NCBI RefSeq assembly: GCF_002483205.1
Contig: NZ_DLHM01000001.1
Location: 248,001-312,000 of the forward strand
DNA length: 64,000 bases
Direction: 5' to 3'
DNA from: Flavihumibacter sp. UBA7668
GTDB taxonomy: Bacteria > Bacteroidota > Bacteroidia > Chitinophagales > Chitinophagaceae
Shown here: one piece after another, positions 62,150 to 64,000 of the stretch
Layout of the letters: every line of letters starts with the position of its first letter
Position numbering within the stretch: position 1 is the first letter of the stretch
Position numbers and translations under genes: made by a program
The notes under the pieces: generated by a model
What the model was told of the DNA's origin: nothing
The model's input: only the letters and a program-made list of their open reading frames with translations
Database searches by the model: none

Positions 62150-64000
62150 TTCTGTTGCTTTAAAGGGTAACGTAAACTGTACGTTTGTATGGCTTGTTTA
62201 GGGATGCTAAGTGGAAACCCAGAACCTTGTGCCGGCAGCTTTTCAAGTTCTTCCTCAATAAGATTGGTGGTACTAACAGCTTCCGCTTTCCAGGCATGCT
62301 GAAACTGAATGTTCAGCGGCTTCTCTTTCATGTTAACAATTCTTAAGATAACATCATCTGTATCGTCAGATTTTTTTACAGCAGTAATTTTTGCAAAAGG
62401 ATCTGTTGTTCCGAAGAAGGAGTGAACCTGAGGCAAACGCCCTTTTTTCTGCTGATTAACACCTACCGCATACAAAGGATGATTGCTTTCAAATCCAAAC
62501 TGATAACCGTTCTCCCAACCTGGCTCGTGAGATGTTATTGAAAATCTGAAGAGGTGACGACCTTTTTGATAATACCAGGGTCCTTCGCCATGACAGCTTT
62601 TCTGTGAGGTAAGTAAAACATATTGCAATACAGGATAGGAAACCGCTTCCCTGGTTGGATCAATCCAGTCAAAAACAGCCAATTGAGATGACATGGTTAA
62701 ACCAAATTTAGCAGTTGAGGCGGTTACAAAATTTTGCGATTCGCGTGGATGAATTTCTTCCGGCTTCTGCCAATAGGTTCCACCCCAGGCCCAACCCTGC
62801 GGCCGCATCTGCAATTCGGAGTGCTCAACTCTAGCCATGCCCATGGGAATATCGTAGTCAATTGTAGCCTTGGGCGCCAATAGGGGCATTGCAAAGGTCA
62901 GTTGTCTGTTCTTTACTCCTTTCCAGTTTAACAAATCAATTTCAATGTCTATTTTTTTGATGGTATTATACACATAAATGCGCTGTATATAATCTACCTC
63001 ATTCATTTTATAGGTTGCTTCGAAAACCGACAGCAGCTCGCCATCCTGTACCAGCTTCCAGTTTACCACGTGATTGCTAAATTTATCGTAATCGCGCATA
63101 TTGGGCGGCGTCAGAATCGTGAACTCTCCGGCATCTAACCCGTCATAACCCAGATCCAATATATCTCCACCAGAAAATTTGGTGTCATTGATCAGTTCCT
63201 GCTTAAGACCCTTGTCGTAAAGGCGTTTAATACCTCCCGAACCGAGTTCAACGATATAAAACGAGTTCTCCTTTTTGTTGGAAAGAACCGGCACAAATTC
63301 TTTTGCAGCACGTTTTGTGGCTTCCATAGACATGGTGGAATATCCAATTGATGGAATTTCCTTAGCATCTATTGCGAGGTATTGTTTACCCTCTTTTTTG
63401 ATAAACTGCGTAGCTACCGTTTTTCCTTCAGCAGTTTTAATTACAGATTCCTGCTGTGCTGAAGAAACGGGGAAATAAGCCAACCCATTCCGTTTCCAGG
63501 ATACGTCGTTAAAAACGGCAACAGATTTATTTGATTTAGTATTGATTTCAGCTGCTATTGAACTTAGTGATTTTTTCAGCTCATTTACCGCCAGATGGTT
63601 TCCGCGTTCGAGGTAAGCCCGAAATATACTGTCAGTAATGTCTCCATTCTTACCACCCCAACCATGATCGGGATAAATAGAATAGTACCAGGCGGAATCA
63701 AATACTTTCTGCGGATACCTACTTAAATCATTACTCAACAGACCATCAATGGTGGCAAATGTTTCGGCTGCAGGCAGATGCACCGCCGACTGTCTTTTTG
63801 CCTGAATGGCTTCGTAGTGTGCAGGGCCGTGTATATAAAGCCAAAGATCCGGACGCTCACCAGAAATGGAATCAAACCTTGCCGAGGGTACATTTACCGT
63901 GCTTAAGAACTCATCAGCGGTACTATATTTTAAAACCGGAATTGCTTTGCCAGACAGTGCTACAATTTTGTTCCAGTCGCGCAGTACCTCTTCATAAAAT
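62146..64000 (-). CDS. Glycoside hydrolase family 38 alpha-mannosidase, C-terminal part (cut by window end)
   Basis: The reading frame continues past a GTG codon at 63783 to the window edge without a stop (FYEEVLRDWNKIVALSGKAI ... GPAHYEAIQAKR), so the gene is 5'-truncated here and at least 618 codons long. VAVFNDVSWKRNGLAYFPV, IPSIGYSTMSM, IYVYNTIKKIDIEIDLLNW, and the final beta-domains are typical of the middle and C-terminal regions of GH38 enzymes. The catalytic nucleophile region lies outside the window. It is the first visible gene of the long operon. Family members cleave alpha-mannosides, but others act on different glycosides. Confidence 0.85.
   Translation of the reverse strand, partial: FYEEVLRDWNKIVALSGKAIPVLKYSTADEFLSTVNVPSARFDSISGERPDLWLYIHGPAHYEAIQAKRQSAVHLPAAETFATIDGLLSNDLSRYPQKVFDSAWYYSIYPDHGWGGKNGDITDSIFRAYLERGNHLAVNELKKSLSSIAAEINTKSNKSVAVFNDVSWKRNGLAYFPVSSAQQESVIKTAEGKTVATQFIKKEGKQYLAIDAKEIPSIGYSTMSMEATKRAAKEFVPVLSNKKENSFYIVELGSGGIKRLYDKGLKQELINDTKFSGGDILDLGYDGLDAGEFTILTPPNMRDYDKFSNHVVNWKLVQDGELLSVFEATYKMNEVDYIQRIYVYNTIKKIDIEIDLLNWKGVKNRQLTFAMPLLAPKATIDYDIPMGMARVEHSELQMRPQGWAWGGTYWQKPEEIHPRESQNFVTASTAKFGLTMSSQLAVFDWIDPTREAVSYPVLQYVLLTSQKSCHGEGPWYYQKGRHLFRFSITSHEPGWENGYQFGFESNHPLYAVGVNQQKKGRLPQVHSFFGTTDPFAKITAVKKSDDTDDVILRIVNMKEKPLNIQFQHAWKAEAVSTTNLIEEELEKLPAQGSGFPLSIPKQAIQTYSLRYPLKQQK

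Overview
The window looks like chromosomal DNA of a Bacteroidota bacterium, most likely of the Chitinophagaceae type (an inference from gene content, not from a marker gene). The signs are two SusC/SusD pairs, a one-protein hybrid two-component regulator (HTCS), many exported carbohydrate enzymes and lipoproteins, start codons without clear Shine-Dalgarno sequences, and a TAnnTTTG-type promoter box. No tRNA, rRNA, CRISPR array or intact mobile element was seen.

Layout. (1) 1-2.6 kb: the tail of a Crp/Fnr regulator, a rhodanese/persulfide-dioxygenase-like fusion and an MFS transporter. (2) 2.6-4.25 kb: a lone GH43 enzyme. (3) 4.4-16.4 kb, minus strand: a SusC-SusD operon followed by a vanadium-haloperoxidase-like protein, a giant FG-GAP/UnbV lipoprotein and a DUF255 thioredoxin-fold lipoprotein. 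It is divergent from a complete HTCS (16.8-20.9 kb). (4) 20.9-30.2 kb: a plant-polysaccharide enzyme set (CE1-like esterase, GH95, GH43, GH3), a broken sulfatase and two DinB-fold proteins. (5) 30.8-42.7 kb, minus strand: ribokinase, GRP-type sugar transporter, TIG lipoprotein, SusC, SusD, two tandem paralogous DUF4832/4874-like lipoproteins and a nucleoside hydrolase. Together these resemble the ribose/nucleoside scavenging (rus) systems of Bacteroides. An uncharacterised helical-repeat protein is divergent from this locus. (6) 44.5-48.9 kb: an amidohydrolase, a double SRPBCC protein, a decayed serine-hydrolase gene, an array of short direct repeats and a small secreted protein. (7) 48.9-53.6 kb: an Rrf2 regulator, a compact cbb3-like oxidase (CcoN plus CcoO fused to a cytochrome c), three small membrane proteins and a group III truncated haemoglobin. 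(8) 53.6-64.0 kb, minus strand: one tightly packed operon of at least ten genes. It runs from a GH38 alpha-mannosidase (cut by the window end) through an MFS sugar transporter, a leaderless solute-binding-like protein, enoyl-CoA hydratase, CoA transferase, SDR, cupin, RraA-like protein and mannonate dehydratase to a lactonase.

The two most unusual signals are these. First, a family of dispersed palindromic repeats (at 1.29, 2.53, 30.74 and 44.42 kb) sits exactly on gene ends. It supplies stop codons and short C-terminal tails to unrelated proteins; a nucleoside hydrolase and an amidohydrolase both end in the same DVRHQ tail encoded by the repeat. Second, the 53.6-64 kb operon combines glycoside hydrolysis, sugar-acid enzymes and CoA-thioester enzymes in a way I cannot match to a known pathway. 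Smaller points of interest are the minimal oxidase cluster with a duplicated membrane-helix module and the rus-like locus with doubled DUF4832-like proteins.
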